Positions 35,608 through 44,970 of a stretch of DNA of 64,000 bases are shown here, piece after piece. Numbering within the stretch: position 1 is the first letter of the stretch; each line of letters begins with the position of its first letter. A program made the position numbers and the translations under genes. Under the pieces are notes generated by a model. That model did no database searches and was not told where the DNA came from. It saw nothing but the letters and a program-made list of their open reading frames with translations. This DNA comes from Bacteroidaceae bacterium. GTDB lineage: Bacteria > Bacteroidota > Bacteroidia > Bacteroidales > Bacteroidaceae. The stretch spans positions 47,170 through 111,169 of the forward strand of contig JAFYQK010000016.1 of assembly GCA_017547165.1 (NCBI GenBank), given 5' to 3'.

Positions 35608-37857
35608 TTAATTAAAGAAGTTCCATGAGAGTCCGAAATTTATGCTCATTGGATTCATTGGCATATGCGGGGCAAGGAACATATTGCCAGAACCTGCATT
35701 GACATGTGATGCGTTTACATATATGCGACAATGCTTCAGGTGAAAATTGGCATAAGCATTTATTATAGGGTAGTTTCCTATAGACATGCGTTTGTGATTT
35801 GTGTCTTGGATGGCAAACATTCCCAGTGCTCCCATATAGTCTGGAGCATAGTATTTGGTAAAGAATCTGATATCTCCTCCGAGTTGTACTCTCAGAACTT
35901 TGGCAATTCGGAACTGCAGATAAATATTTGAGTATATGTTTATTGAGGGTAGGGGGAGAATGTCTTTTTGGGTGCTGTGTTGGAATGTTATCTGGTTTTC
36001 CCAACCGAAAATCTTCCAGATTATATCCTGTTGTATGCCAGCTGTAAAGACTTGTATGCTTGCATTACTCTGCCTGATGACTGCATCGTGGGTGAAGTCG
36101 GCGGGGATTGTGGATTCGGCAGATGCACCATTTTTCTGTGTGTTTTGCATAGCCAAATATGTATAGTTGGTTATGTTTTGCCATGCAAAAAGAAGTTTGG
36201 TCCGTGTGCGGTCGTATTTTATCTCTGCTTGCAAACCAGTGCGGAATTCATTTGAGAGATTATTGTTGTTCCAATTGAAGTATGCATTACGATAATTACG
36301 CACCAGGTATGTAGGCTTGGTATTGGTGATATTGGCTTTTAGGGTGAATGTGGCGGAATCTTTTTTAGTGATTGGGAATTTAAAATCTCCTTGTCCATTG
36401 ATGTTGAAATCACCTACGTTGGTTCCTATCAGACAGAATTCTCCATTAACATCGTAGTGCAACCATTTTCCGTTTCTCTTGCTTATTTCTGCCCCAACAA
36501 AAATGTCGTTTTCACTATCTGAGCTTTTGGTCAAAGTTTCTTCAAGGAGGATTGGTTGGGTGTATTTGCGGTATTCGTGAGTAAGGAAGAAGGTCAAACC
36601 CATTTTTACCCACTTTTTAAACCCTTCGTTCATAGCCAAACCAATGGTGTTTCGTATGCTCATGACCTTTGTCTGATCTTCTATGTTTGAAGATTTTCCC
36701 CAATATTGATTGGTATAAAATGAAGAGTTGTTACCCTGGTCATAGAACGTATGGTTGAGGTTGTGCATCTGAAAGGTGTGTATAATGCTTGCTACGGGTA
36801 TAAATTCTGTAGGATTGACAAGATTGTTTTCCCACACTTTGCGTAGCGAGTCTACTGCAAGTTTGCGTGCAACACTATCTTTGGAAAGTGTTGTCCTAAT
36901 GGAATCTGCCAAATTCAGTAGTAGCTCGTTATCGGATGGAGCTTTAGGTTTAAGTGAGTCGGGAACTATTATTTCACGTTCATATCCGAGATTGTATCTG
37001 TGAGTAAGATAGTATGTCTCGTCATCATTCTTGTTCCAAGTGGAGTTAAGGTTGACTGGTATGTCGCTTGTCCCGAACTTCTGTTGGTATTTCCAGGGTT
37101 GTGTGATGTATGCGTCGTCAGTAATGCCTCCATTTTCTGCATTTTTAAGGTGATTGGCATTAATGTAGGCATGCATGCTGTATCGTTCTCCACGATAATA
37201 GCCATATACGGTGCCTCCAAACTGGCTGTTCTGCTGGTTAGTGTAGTAACCACGCGCGTAGTTGTAGTCAAGCAGGAAACCTACACCTGATATCTTGTTG
37301 ATATTGGTGGCGAAATTGCCTCTGACCCTCTCTTCTCCATTTTGCTTGTTTCCGCATGAGTGATATGCGAGATTGGTTATAGGACTTTTAGTGTTTGTGA
37401 AAAGAAAGTTTGATATTCCTCCTCTAAAGTAATCCAATGGAGAAAGGAAAATTAGTTCTTTGTCAACTTTTCGCTCAATGAAAATGCGTGATAACCTTGC
37501 CGAACCAGTATTGCCTGTATGTGAGAAATTACCAGTCATTCCTTCCTGAAGTTTCCAGTTCTGGAAGTTGTGTACGGCAGTATCGGTATTTTCAGAAGGA
37601 ATTACTGTGCCAAGACGAGGGTCAATTTTCCATTGGAAAACACCCATCGGGAGTGGAATCTGTTTACCTCGAGTGGTGTCGCGTCCCCAGCTTGTTGATT
37701 GTCGGGAGTTGCCTTTATTTGAGTGTCGATGATTATCTTCTTCATCCTCATAGTTGGATAGTTCATAATCATCACTTTGTGCAGATAAGACAAAGCGGGC
37801 CCATGACGGTAAGCCCGCTAATGACATAAATATAAGTATGCTAATTATCTTTCTCAA
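35608..37857 (-). CDS. Outer-membrane 'putative porin' family beta-barrel protein
   Basis: A 749-aa outer-membrane protein of the large Bacteroidetes putative-porin family, rich in amphipathic strands and ending in an aromatic-rich strand (INFGLSWNFFN). The start is a TTG: from it the protein has a normal signal peptide (RKIISILIFMSLAGLPSWA). Starting at the first ATG (37827) would leave the hydrophobic core too short, and a stop lies five codons upstream of the TTG. Cargo is unknown. It sits between a small membrane protein gene and the Gfo/Idh gene. Confidence 0.85.
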   Translation of the reverse strand: MRKIISILIFMSLAGLPSWARFVLSAQSDDYELSNYEDEEDNHRHSNKGNSRQSTSWGRDTTRGKQIPLPMGVFQWKIDPRLGTVIPSENTDTAVHNFQNWKLQEGMTGNFSHTGNTGSARLSRIFIERKVDKELIFLSPLDYFRGGISNFLFTNTKSPITNLAYHSCGNKQNGEERVRGNFATNINKISGVGFLLDYNYARGYYTNQQNSQFGGTVYGYYRGERYSMHAYINANHLKNAENGGITDDAYITQPWKYQQKFGTSDIPVNLNSTWNKNDDETYYLTHRYNLGYEREIIVPDSLKPKAPSDNELLLNLADSIRTTLSKDSVARKLAVDSLRKVWENNLVNPTEFIPVASIIHTFQMHNLNHTFYDQGNNSSFYTNQYWGKSSNIEDQTKVMSIRNTIGLAMNEGFKKWVKMGLTFFLTHEYRKYTQPILLEETLTKSSDSENDIFVGAEISKRNGKWLHYDVNGEFCLIGTNVGDFNINGQGDFKFPITKKDSATFTLKANITNTKPTYLVRNYRNAYFNWNNNNLSNEFRTGLQAEIKYDRTRTKLLFAWQNITNYTYLAMQNTQKNGASAESTIPADFTHDAVIRQSNASIQVFTAGIQQDIIWKIFGWENQITFQHSTQKDILPLPSINIYSNIYLQFRIAKVLRVQLGGDIRFFTKYYAPDYMGALGMFAIQDTNHKRMSIGNYPIINAYANFHLKHCRIYVNASHVNAGSGNMFLAPHMPMNPMSINFGLSWNFFN

Positions 37858-37886
37858 CGTTGTAGGCGTTCTTTATTTTTATAGTA

Positions 37887-38123
37887 CTATTTTAGTATTC
37901 TTATTATTATCTCAACAATTTTAAAAGACATACCTATACCTACAAGTATCATTCCATTGATATGGTTGGCTTCATCAGAAAAGTATGTTACAACGCCACA
38001 AACGGATAAGATGAGAAACACATTGTTGAGTATTCGTTGTGCTCTGTCTTTCCAATTGCCAGAGTTGCGACGTGCTCGTATCTGTTCGACTTGCTCTTCA
38101 AGTGTAAGCTCTTTGTTGGACAT
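37887..38123 (-). CDS. Small membrane protein, unknown
   Basis: A 78-aa protein with a charged N-terminal helix (LTLEEQVEQIRARRNSG) and two hydrophobic segments (ILNNVFLILSVCGVVTYF and GMILVGIGMSFKIVEIII). I do not recognise a named family. It is the second gene of the operon, 14 nt after the DUF4468 gene and 29 nt before the porin, so it may help in porin or envelope biogenesis; that is inference from position. Confidence 0.75.
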   Translation of the reverse strand: MSNKELTLEEQVEQIRARRNSGNWKDRAQRILNNVFLILSVCGVVTYFSDEANHINGMILVGIGMSFKIVEIIIRILK

Positions 38124-38137
38124 AGGGTAAAATAGTT

Positions 38138-38803
38138 TTATTCGGTAACAAATTGCCTTTTAGGTTTTTCGGTTTGCTTTTCCGTGGCGGTCTGTTCTTT
38201 TACTTTTTCTTCAAACATATCCATGGCATTCTCAAAGATTTCCTCAACGCGATCTATGGTTTTGCGACGGAATTTACCACTGAGTGACAAGACCTTTGTT
38301 CCCTGCTTGTTTAGCGCTACCTTATCGGTAATCCACTCCTCAGCGCGGTATATTGTTCCACCTTCTCCGGTTGGCTTGTTCTCATTCCATTCCTCGCCAT
38401 ATAGGTAAGAAATCTGACTTATGGTCATCTTTACGCCTTTATCATTTATTTCAGCAGTAATTTGATAACGAAATCTGGTTTGGTCAAGTGAAAGGAATTT
38501 TTTGCTGAAAACCATCCATTCCTCAACTCTTGCAGAAATAACGCCATCTTCTTTACCGTCTCTGATAAGTCGTGTCCATGCGTCTTCAATTCCCTTTACA
38601 ACCAAATTGTCTTTGATGTAGAAGAGCATATTATCGTAGAGTTGTTGCTTTGATTGACCTGCTACGCTGAATGTTTTATTAAATACAACAACACCATTTT
38701 CTTCAGGTACAGCACCTCTAAGGTACTTGGGTGAGTTTTTGTCTGTTTGAGCCATTATTGTTAATGGAAGCAATAATAGCATAAAAAGAATAACTTTTTT
38801 CAT
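38138..38803 (-). CDS. DUF4468 domain-containing exported protein
   Basis: A 221-aa protein with a signal peptide ending IMAQ, then the DUF4468 pattern: VVVFNKTFSVAGQSKQQLYDN, an acidic DGVISARVEEWMVF strand and a RYQITAEINDKGVKMTISQISY strand. The C-terminus is charged and probably coiled. The family is common in Bacteroidales and its function is unknown. It is the first gene of the porin operon. Confidence 0.8.
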   Translation of the reverse strand: MKKVILFMLLLLPLTIMAQTDKNSPKYLRGAVPEENGVVVFNKTFSVAGQSKQQLYDNMLFYIKDNLVVKGIEDAWTRLIRDGKEDGVISARVEEWMVFSKKFLSLDQTRFRYQITAEINDKGVKMTISQISYLYGEEWNENKPTGEGGTIYRAEEWITDKVALNKQGTKVLSLSGKFRRKTIDRVEEIFENAMDMFEEKVKEQTATEKQTEKPKRQFVTE

Positions 38804-38856
38804 TATATTTTTAGGTTGTTTGTTTATATTATTTTTATTCTGTATCTATGGTACTG

Positions 38857-38864
38857 CAAACTTA
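38857..38864 (-). promoter_or_regulatory. -7 promoter box of the DUF4468-porin operon
   Basis: TAAGTTTG on the minus strand, about 54 nt before the DUF4468 start codon. Confidence 0.55.
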
Positions 38865-38957
38865 CAACAAATATTTCTAATAACATTATATTTAATGCTC
38901 ATTTTTTGATGTTTTAACTTATTGCTCAATAAATATTCAATTAGCTTGATACAAAAT

Positions 38958-38982
38958 AACGACGATAGCACCTATCGTCGTT
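38958..38982 (-). terminator. Hairpin ending the MacAB-TolC-like operon
   Basis: A perfect 11-bp stem (38958-38968 with 38972-38982) and 3-nt loop, 37 nt past the permease stop. On the minus strand it is followed by a short T-rich stretch. Confidence 0.7.
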
Positions 38983-39018
38983 AAATATTCTTTTGTAAAA
39001 ATAACTTCAGAAGAATTT

Positions 39019-40245
39019 TTATTCGTATCTGATTGCTTCTATAGGATCCATTCTTGCTGCCTTGCGTGCAGGTAGATAACCGAAAACTATTCCAATAAAG
39101 GCGCATACACCGAAACTGAGCCAAACCGACCAGAATGGTACACTGCATGGCATCATCAATAGGTTCTTTGCAGCAAAAGAACCTCCATAACCTAATGCCA
39201 CTCCGAGGAATGCTCCAGTTAGTGATATCATAATACTCTCGATCAGGAATTGGAGCATAATGTCAAGTCCGCTGGCTCCCACACTCATACGAAGACCTAT
39301 CTCCTTTGTGCGTTCTGTTACGCTTACAAGCATGATGTTCATAATGCCAATGCCGGCAACAAGAAGTGAGAATGCTGCAGCAACAACCAGAATCAGGGTA
39401 ATGCCATCCATTGTAGAGGACATGGTGTCCATCATTTCCTGTTGAGAACGTATTGTGAAATCATCTTCTCCTCCATCTTTTATCTTATGGCTTCGTCGGA
39501 TTATTTCCTTCAGTTCTTCAATTGCAGGCTCTGACATTTCTTCGCTTAAAGCACTTACCGCAATTGACGAGTACCAGGTTTGTGCGGCTACACGTTTCAT
39601 TACCGTTGTAATGGGGGCGATAAGCAAGTTATCCTGGTCCATGCCCCAATTGTTGTATCCCTTGGATTTCAGTATGCCTACAATACGGAAAGGTATATTC
39701 TTAAAACGTATGCTCTTGCCTACACAATTGTAGTCTTTGTCTCCAAACAATTGTTCTACAACGGTTGTGCCAATTACACATACCTTGGCATTCTTGCGGC
39801 AATCTTCTTCCGTGAAGCAATCACCTTCCTTCAACTCCCATTTCTTTATTTCAAGATATTCGGGACTTTCTCCATAAAGAGTGGCATTGGTGTTCTTGTT
39901 GCCAAATATAACCTGACCACTTGAAGATACCTCTGGCGAAATATATGTAATCAAAGTTGCCTCTCTTTGAATTGCCTCAAGGTCAGCTTCCTTTAGTGTC
40001 TGCATGCTTGAGGGGTCGGGACGCGCTCCAGCAAAACGTCTTTCGGCTCCAGGGCGGATGGTCAGAAGATTAGTACCCATTTTACTGAGTTCTGACTTAA
40101 CATTTTCTTTGGAACCTTGACCTATCGCCATCATTATGATAACAGCTGCAACGCCTATGATAATACCAAGCATACTTAAGAATGACCTGAATTTGTTGCT
40201 TAGTATTGCTTGTATGGCTACTTTAAATAGGTTTAAATAACTCAT
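39019..40245 (-). CDS. MacB-like ABC transporter permease
   Basis: A 408-aa permease with one N-terminal helix (LSMLGIIIGVAAVIIMMAIGQG), a large periplasmic MacB core domain and a three-helix FtsX domain at the end (NIMLVSVTERTKEIGLRMSVGA). MacB is normally one polypeptide with its ATPase; here the ATPase is encoded by the gene 50 nt upstream. It works with the adaptor and TolC-like genes of the same operon in export. The substrate is unknown. Confidence 0.92.
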   Translation of the reverse strand: MSYLNLFKVAIQAILSNKFRSFLSMLGIIIGVAAVIIMMAIGQGSKENVKSELSKMGTNLLTIRPGAERRFAGARPDPSSMQTLKEADLEAIQREATLITYISPEVSSSGQVIFGNKNTNATLYGESPEYLEIKKWELKEGDCFTEEDCRKNAKVCVIGTTVVEQLFGDKDYNCVGKSIRFKNIPFRIVGILKSKGYNNWGMDQDNLLIAPITTVMKRVAAQTWYSSIAVSALSEEMSEPAIEELKEIIRRSHKIKDGGEDDFTIRSQQEMMDTMSSTMDGITLILVVAAAFSLLVAGIGIMNIMLVSVTERTKEIGLRMSVGASGLDIMLQFLIESIMISLTGAFLGVALGYGGSFAAKNLLMMPCSVPFWSVWLSFGVCAFIGIVFGYLPARKAARMDPIEAIRYE

Positions 40246-40295
40246 TGTAAATAAGTGTTCTATTTAATTGAGAAATTATAATGATACTGTATGTG

Positions 40296-41081
40296 TTATT
40301 CGTCTTGAGGTATAGGAAGAGCATCCAAAGCTTCTTTCGCACTGAGTATATTATTGTTGATTTCGTCTGATTTTATTTGACCATCACGTAACATGATGTT
40401 TCTGCTTGAATACTGCGCTATCTCCGGATTATGTGTCACAAAAATTATTGTGCATCCCTGTTTGTGCAGTTCCTGGAATAGACATAGAATCTCGAAGGAT
40501 GTTCGAGTGTCCAGATTACCTGTTGCTTCGTCGGCAAGTATGACGGCAGGATTGTTAACAAGTGCTCTGGCTATGGCTACACGTTGCATTTGACCACCGG
40601 ACATCTGGTTTGATTTGTGTTCGAGTCTGTCTCCTAAACCAACTTGCTGGAGTGCCTTGATTGCGGCTTCACGGCGTTGCTTTGAGGTATAGTTTTTGTT
40701 GTACAACAATGGCAACTCAACGTTCTCTACTGCCGTAGTCTTGGCAAGCAAGTTATAATTTTGGAAAATGAAACCAATTTTTCTGTTGCGGAGAACTGCT
40801 CTCTCTCTGCGTTTCATCTTTTTTACGGGTACTCCGTCAAGATAGTATTCACCGCTTGTGGGTGTATCAAGACATCCCAATTGGTTGAGTAGGGTTGATT
40901 TTCCAGAACCGGAAGTACCCATGATGGTGACAAATTCACCTTCGTGTATTTTGAAAGAAACACCCCGCAAGGCTCTCACTATTTCACTACCAACATGGAA
41001 TTCACGTTTGACATTCTTTAGTTCAATGACACATTTTCTGCCATTTTCATCAATGTTGGTATTCTCCTTAAATTCTGCCAT
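40296..41081 (-). CDS. MacB-like ABC transporter ATP-binding protein
   Basis: A 261-aa ATPase with Walker A GTSGSGKST, signature MSGGQMQRVAIARAL and Walker B VILADEATGNLD. It belongs to the LolD/MacB group that drives mechanotransmission permeases. The C-terminal 30 residues are a non-conserved tail. It is the third gene of the exporter operon. Confidence 0.94.
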   Translation of the reverse strand: MAEFKENTNIDENGRKCVIELKNVKREFHVGSEIVRALRGVSFKIHEGEFVTIMGTSGSGKSTLLNQLGCLDTPTSGEYYLDGVPVKKMKRRERAVLRNRKIGFIFQNYNLLAKTTAVENVELPLLYNKNYTSKQRREAAIKALQQVGLGDRLEHKSNQMSGGQMQRVAIARALVNNPAVILADEATGNLDTRTSFEILCLFQELHKQGCTIIFVTHNPEIAQYSSRNIMLRDGQIKSDEINNNILSAKEALDALPIPQDE

Positions 41082-41128
41082 AATTTTCTATATATATAAA
41101 TTATGTGTGCATTATGGGTGAAGTACAA

Positions 41129-42274
41129 TTATTTCTTGTTGTTTTTATTTCGTGGACCAGGCATAAATGGATTTTGGGTTTTTTGTTGCTCAACTTCTTT
41201 CATTTGTGCACGAATTTCTGTAACAACCTTGTCTCCAGCCTTTAAACCACTCTTAACCTCTGTAAGCATGCCGTTAGTCATGCCTATTTCTACAGGGATG
41301 GCTTTATATTCATTGCCATTTCTAATCCATACTTTTGAACTACCCTGGCAGTCTGATATACTTTCGTTTGGATTAAGCCTCATTTCACGTGGGGTGAAGC
41401 GAAGTGCCTTGGAAGGCATAGCAATTACGTTATTTACCTCCATTGTATAAATGGTAACATTAGCAGTCAACCCAGGCTTCAGTTTGAGGTCATCGTTTGG
41501 TGCAGTAATAACAACCTCGTAGGTTACAACATTACTTTCTGTAGTTGCCTCCTGTCGTACCTGTTGTACAAGTCCATTAAAGGTTTGGCTTGGAAATGCA
41601 TCTACAGTGAAACTCACACGTTGTCCTTCCTTAACTTCACCTATATCAGCTTCGTCTACATTGGCAATGACACGCATCTGCGTAAGGTCTTGAGCGATAT
41701 TAAACAGGGTGGGGGTGTTGAAACTTGAAGCAACGGTTTGGCCTTCCTCAACTTCCTTACTAAGCACAACGCCATCTATAGGGCTGGTAATGGTGGCATA
41801 ACCAAGATTTGTGTGTGCTTTCTTGACACTCTGTTTACGTTGGTTTACAGTTTGTTCTGCCTGAAAGTATGAAAGACGAGCCTTTTCAAAATCATTTGCA
41901 GATACGAGACCTTTGTCAAAAAGATTCTTGTATCTTTCATAATTTGTCTTTTGGTAAGCATAATCGCTTTCTGCGCTTCGTAGTTGTGCAGTGGCACTTT
42001 CTAATTCAGAGATAAGGTTTGTTCTGTCAAGTTCTGCAATTACTTGACCAGCTTTCACAACACTGTTATAATCAACATAAAGCTTGCTTACAATGCCCGA
42101 TACCTGGGTACCAACCTGTACACTGGTGACGGGTTCTATTGTACCGGTTGCTGTTACGCTTGTAATTATATCAGTACATGTTACATCACCCTCAACGTAT
42201 TCAAATTTGGGTTCGTTTTTGCATGCTGTCAGCATTGCAAGCGTAAATAACGCATAAATAGAAAGTTTCTTCAT
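41129..42274 (-). CDS. MacA-like periplasmic adaptor lipoprotein
   Basis: A 381-aa membrane-fusion protein. The signal ends in a lipobox (LAMLTAC, Cys at about 18). It has a biotinyl-lipoyl-like hairpin domain (VQVGTQVSGIVSKLYVDYNS), a coiled-coil alpha-hairpin (about 85-165) and beta-barrel segments (SPIDGVVLSKEVEEGQTV). It links the inner-membrane ABC complex to the TolC-like channel encoded 23 nt upstream. The tail is basic and Asn-rich. Confidence 0.93.
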   Translation of the reverse strand: MKKLSIYALFTLAMLTACKNEPKFEYVEGDVTCTDIITSVTATGTIEPVTSVQVGTQVSGIVSKLYVDYNSVVKAGQVIAELDRTNLISELESATAQLRSAESDYAYQKTNYERYKNLFDKGLVSANDFEKARLSYFQAEQTVNQRKQSVKKAHTNLGYATITSPIDGVVLSKEVEEGQTVASSFNTPTLFNIAQDLTQMRVIANVDEADIGEVKEGQRVSFTVDAFPSQTFNGLVQQVRQEATTESNVVTYEVVITAPNDDLKLKPGLTANVTIYTMEVNNVIAMPSKALRFTPREMRLNPNESISDCQGSSKVWIRNGNEYKAIPVEIGMTNGMLTEVKSGLKAGDKVVTEIRAQMKEVEQQKTQNPFMPGPRNKNNKK

Positions 42275-42297
42275 ATATATACTTTTCTTATTTTAAA

Positions 42298-43629
42298 TTA
42301 TAGGTCTAATGCTTCTCCTTTGTAGAATTTCAGTAACTGTATGTTCAAAAGAGTGGTGTATTTACTCTGTAGTTTGTCTTGTTCTGCAGAAAGTATATTA
42401 TCTCTGCTTTGAAGTACATCTACAACATTTTTCAGTCCATTATTGAATTGTTCATTTATCAGTTCAAAACTTGCCTGTTGGCTTTTGCTTTTGGCTTGGG
42501 CAGAAATAAAACGTTGCTGGCCTGTAGTTGCGTTTAACCAAAATTGCTCAATATTGCTTGACAGATTATTTTTCTTGTCAACCAAATCTAATTGAGCTGA
42601 AGTCTTTGATAATAATGCCTTCTTTTTGTTTGTACTGGTGGCGCGTTGGTCCCAAATAGGTATGCTGAGACTCACTGAAGCACTCATGTTAAGATTGTGT
42701 TTTAGCTGAGTTCCAACATTACTCACACTACTTGTGTTATGACTATCAGAAATACCTGCACTTATGCCAATTGTTGGATAATATCCGCGTTTGGCAATAT
42801 TGTATTGAAGTTCGGCATTTTCAATGCTCATTTCTGCACTACGTATCTCTGGACGATTTAACAATGCCACGTTGTAGACTTCCTGTGCAACAGGAATCAG
42901 CTCAAGAGCCTTGTCATCTTGTGGAATGTCTCCAGTGATGTCAAAATCTACATTCATGTCAAGTTGTAACAAATTCTTCAACTGTCGTTTGTAGTTCTCC
43001 AATTGACTTTGAATGTTGACAACATCATATTTGGCACTTGCCAATTGTGCTTCCAACTGAATAAGATCGGCTTTGGACATCTGTCCCTCTCGGAACAATT
43101 CCTGTCCGCGATTGTATTGAGCTTCAGCTGTTTTGGCAAGAGATTGGTTTACCTTTACTGCTTCACGAGTGTACATTATCTGAACGTAGTATTGAACAAT
43201 TTGTTCCTGTATATTTAGTTCATTTGCCTCTGTTGCCAGGGAGTTAATTTGGTTAGAAACTTTTTGGGATTCTATGTTTTTATGGTTTATTCCACCATTC
43301 CAAACAGTCCAATTCATACTAATGTTATAAGAACTATTTGCGGATATATTGGTGGTAGCAACCATTTCACCGTCAACAGGTCGGTATGTGTCTGTTTCCT
43401 GACCGGGTCGGTAGTTGAAGCCATGAGATGTATTGAATCTCAACGACGGCCACAGGGCACTTTTGTTTTGTGTGAGTGTGGCCTTTCCACTCTCTTCTGT
43501 TATCCTGTTTTTTTGAATTGTAATATTGTTTTGGAGTGCATGCATAATGCAATCATGCAGTGTCCAAGTTTCTGCCCAAGTATATGTGCTTGAAAGCAGA
43601 GTGGAAATAAATAATAGTTTTTTAATCAT
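42298..43629 (-). CDS. TolC-family outer membrane efflux protein
   Basis: A 443-aa outer-membrane channel subunit with a signal peptide (cleavage near TWAE), the opening WTLHDCIMHALQNN motif and two alpha-helical OEP repeats with long coiled-coil stretches. It is first in the operon tolC-adaptor-ATPase-permease, an order that encodes a full tripartite exporter. Confidence 0.94.
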   Translation of the reverse strand: MIKKLLFISTLLSSTYTWAETWTLHDCIMHALQNNITIQKNRITEESGKATLTQNKSALWPSLRFNTSHGFNYRPGQETDTYRPVDGEMVATTNISANSSYNISMNWTVWNGGINHKNIESQKVSNQINSLATEANELNIQEQIVQYYVQIMYTREAVKVNQSLAKTAEAQYNRGQELFREGQMSKADLIQLEAQLASAKYDVVNIQSQLENYKRQLKNLLQLDMNVDFDITGDIPQDDKALELIPVAQEVYNVALLNRPEIRSAEMSIENAELQYNIAKRGYYPTIGISAGISDSHNTSSVSNVGTQLKHNLNMSASVSLSIPIWDQRATSTNKKKALLSKTSAQLDLVDKKNNLSSNIEQFWLNATTGQQRFISAQAKSKSQQASFELINEQFNNGLKNVVDVLQSRDNILSAEQDKLQSKYTTLLNIQLLKFYKGEALDL

Positions 43630-43664
43630 ATAAACACAAGTTATTTTGCTCTATTAAACTGATG

Positions 43665-43672
43665 CAAATTTA
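43665..43672 (-). promoter_or_regulatory. -7 promoter box of the exporter operon
   Basis: TAAATTTG on the minus strand, 36 nt before the TolC-like start codon. Confidence 0.55.
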
Positions 43673-43796
43673 TCCATATTATTTTATTTCTCCGAAATTA
43701 GTAGAAATTAAAATGCTTTTTTAGATATTTTTGCCTTTAAATCCTTTATATTTGATTTATGATGAGTGTGATGGTTTAAATAATCGTAATTACATT

Positions 43797-43826
43797 TTTG
43801 TAATGATTGATAAAATTGTACCTTTG
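43797..43826 (+). promoter_or_regulatory. Promoter of ribE
   Basis: TTTG (43797-43800), 18-nt spacer, TACCTTTG (43819-43826). The ATG at 43851 lies 25 nt after the -7 box, which supports that start over any upstream one. No FMN riboswitch fits in so short a leader. Confidence 0.75.
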
Positions 43827-43850
43827 CATAAGAATAAAAAAATATTTGAA

Positions 43851-44456
43851 ATGTTTAGTGGAATAGTAGAAGAGATAGCTTCGGTCATAGCTTTGGTTAA
43901 GGACCAGGATAATATGCATATTACTTTGACTTGTAGTTTTGTAGATGAATTAAGTATTGATCAAAGTGTTGCGCATAATGGTGTGTGTCTAACTGTGGTG
44001 AAGATCGAAGGCAATACATACACAGTTACTGCCATGCGTGAGACATTGGATTGTACTAATATTGGTTTGTTGTCTGTAGGAGATGACGTTAATGTAGAAC
44101 GATCAATGCTGATGAACGGAAGATTTGATGGCCATATAGTACAAGGACATGTTGATCAGATTGCAAAATGCATCTCTGTAGAAGATCAGGAGGGGTCTTT
44201 TCAGTTTACCTTCCAGTATGAATGTGACGACAATATGGTTAAACGTGGATATTTTTGTGTTGATAAGGGGAGTGTTACCGTTAATGGCGTATCTTTAACA
44301 GTCTGTCGTCCTGCCTATAATACTTTTCAAGTTTGCATTATACCATATACTTATGAGCATACCAATTTTCATAATATTAAAATAGGTGATATTGTAAATA
44401 TTGAGTTTGATATTATCGGGAAATATCTTGCGCGCATGAATTCTTTATTAAAATAA
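43851..44456 (+). CDS. ribE: Riboflavin synthase (alpha subunit type)
   Basis: A 201-aa enzyme dismutating two 6,7-dimethyl-8-ribityllumazines to riboflavin. The conserved N-terminus MFSGIVEE defines the start; the frame extends to 43731 but that would precede the promoter. Two lumazine-binding repeats are visible, each with its own motif: SVAHNGVCLTVV with GHIVQGHVDQIA, and GSVTVNGVSLTV with YTYEHTNF. It stands alone, far from other rib genes in this window. Confidence 0.94.
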   Translation: MFSGIVEEIASVIALVKDQDNMHITLTCSFVDELSIDQSVAHNGVCLTVVKIEGNTYTVTAMRETLDCTNIGLLSVGDDVNVERSMLMNGRFDGHIVQGHVDQIAKCISVEDQEGSFQFTFQYECDDNMVKRGYFCVDKGSVTVNGVSLTVCRPAYNTFQVCIIPYTYEHTNFHNIKIGDIVNIEFDIIGKYLARMNSLLK

Positions 44457-44485
44457 ATAGTCATGTTTAAATAATATAAATATAC

Positions 44486-44523
44486 AAAAGACTCCCTTCG
44501 CGATAGTTCAAAGGGAGTCTTTT
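44486..44523. terminator. Bidirectional terminator between ribE and mce
   Basis: A perfect 13-bp inverted repeat (44486-44498 with 44511-44523) and 12-nt loop, with A4 and T4 at its outer ends, between convergent genes. Confidence 0.8.
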
Positions 44524-44544
44524 GGTATAACGGGGTAAAGGTGT

Positions 44545-44949
44545 TTATTCTTCGCAAAGTTCGGTCAATATGCCATATGTGCTTTTTGGGTGAAGGAAGG
44601 CAATCTTTAGACCATCAGCACCTCCACGGGGAGCCTTGTCAATTGCACGTATGCCTTTCTCATCGCAAAGTGCCAATGCTTCGCTAACACCATCCTCAAC
44701 CTTAAATGCAATGTGGTGAATTCCACGACCGCCATTGTCAAGGAACTTTTGGATTGTGCTCTCAGGACATGTAGGTTCAAGAAGTTCGATCTTTACCTCT
44801 CCGACTTTAAGGAATGCCGTCTTAACTTTCTGGTCTTCAACAACCTCCTCCTTATAAAATTCTAAACCAAGTACGTCAGTATAGTAGGGGAGAACTTCCG
44901 CAATGTTTTGTACAGCAATACCTAAATGTTCAATCTTAGAAATTTTCAT
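44545..44949 (-). CDS. mce: Methylmalonyl-CoA epimerase
   Basis: A 134-aa VOC-fold enzyme racemising (R)- and (S)-methylmalonyl-CoA in the succinate-propionate pathway. Metal-binding residues lie in KIEHLGIAVQNI, RGIHHIAFKVED and the final FLHPKSTYGILTELCEE. It lies 21 nt after panD, in the same direction. Confidence 0.93.
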   Translation of the reverse strand: MKISKIEHLGIAVQNIAEVLPYYTDVLGLEFYKEEVVEDQKVKTAFLKVGEVKIELLEPTCPESTIQKFLDNGGRGIHHIAFKVEDGVSEALALCDEKGIRAIDKAPRGGADGLKIAFLHPKSTYGILTELCEE

Positions 44950-44970
44950 AATAAATTATTTGATTTAAAG

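Noticed and set aside
43700-43850. FMN riboswitch before ribE
   Set aside because: The promoter leaves a leader of about 20 nt and no conserved FMN aptamer sequence is seen.
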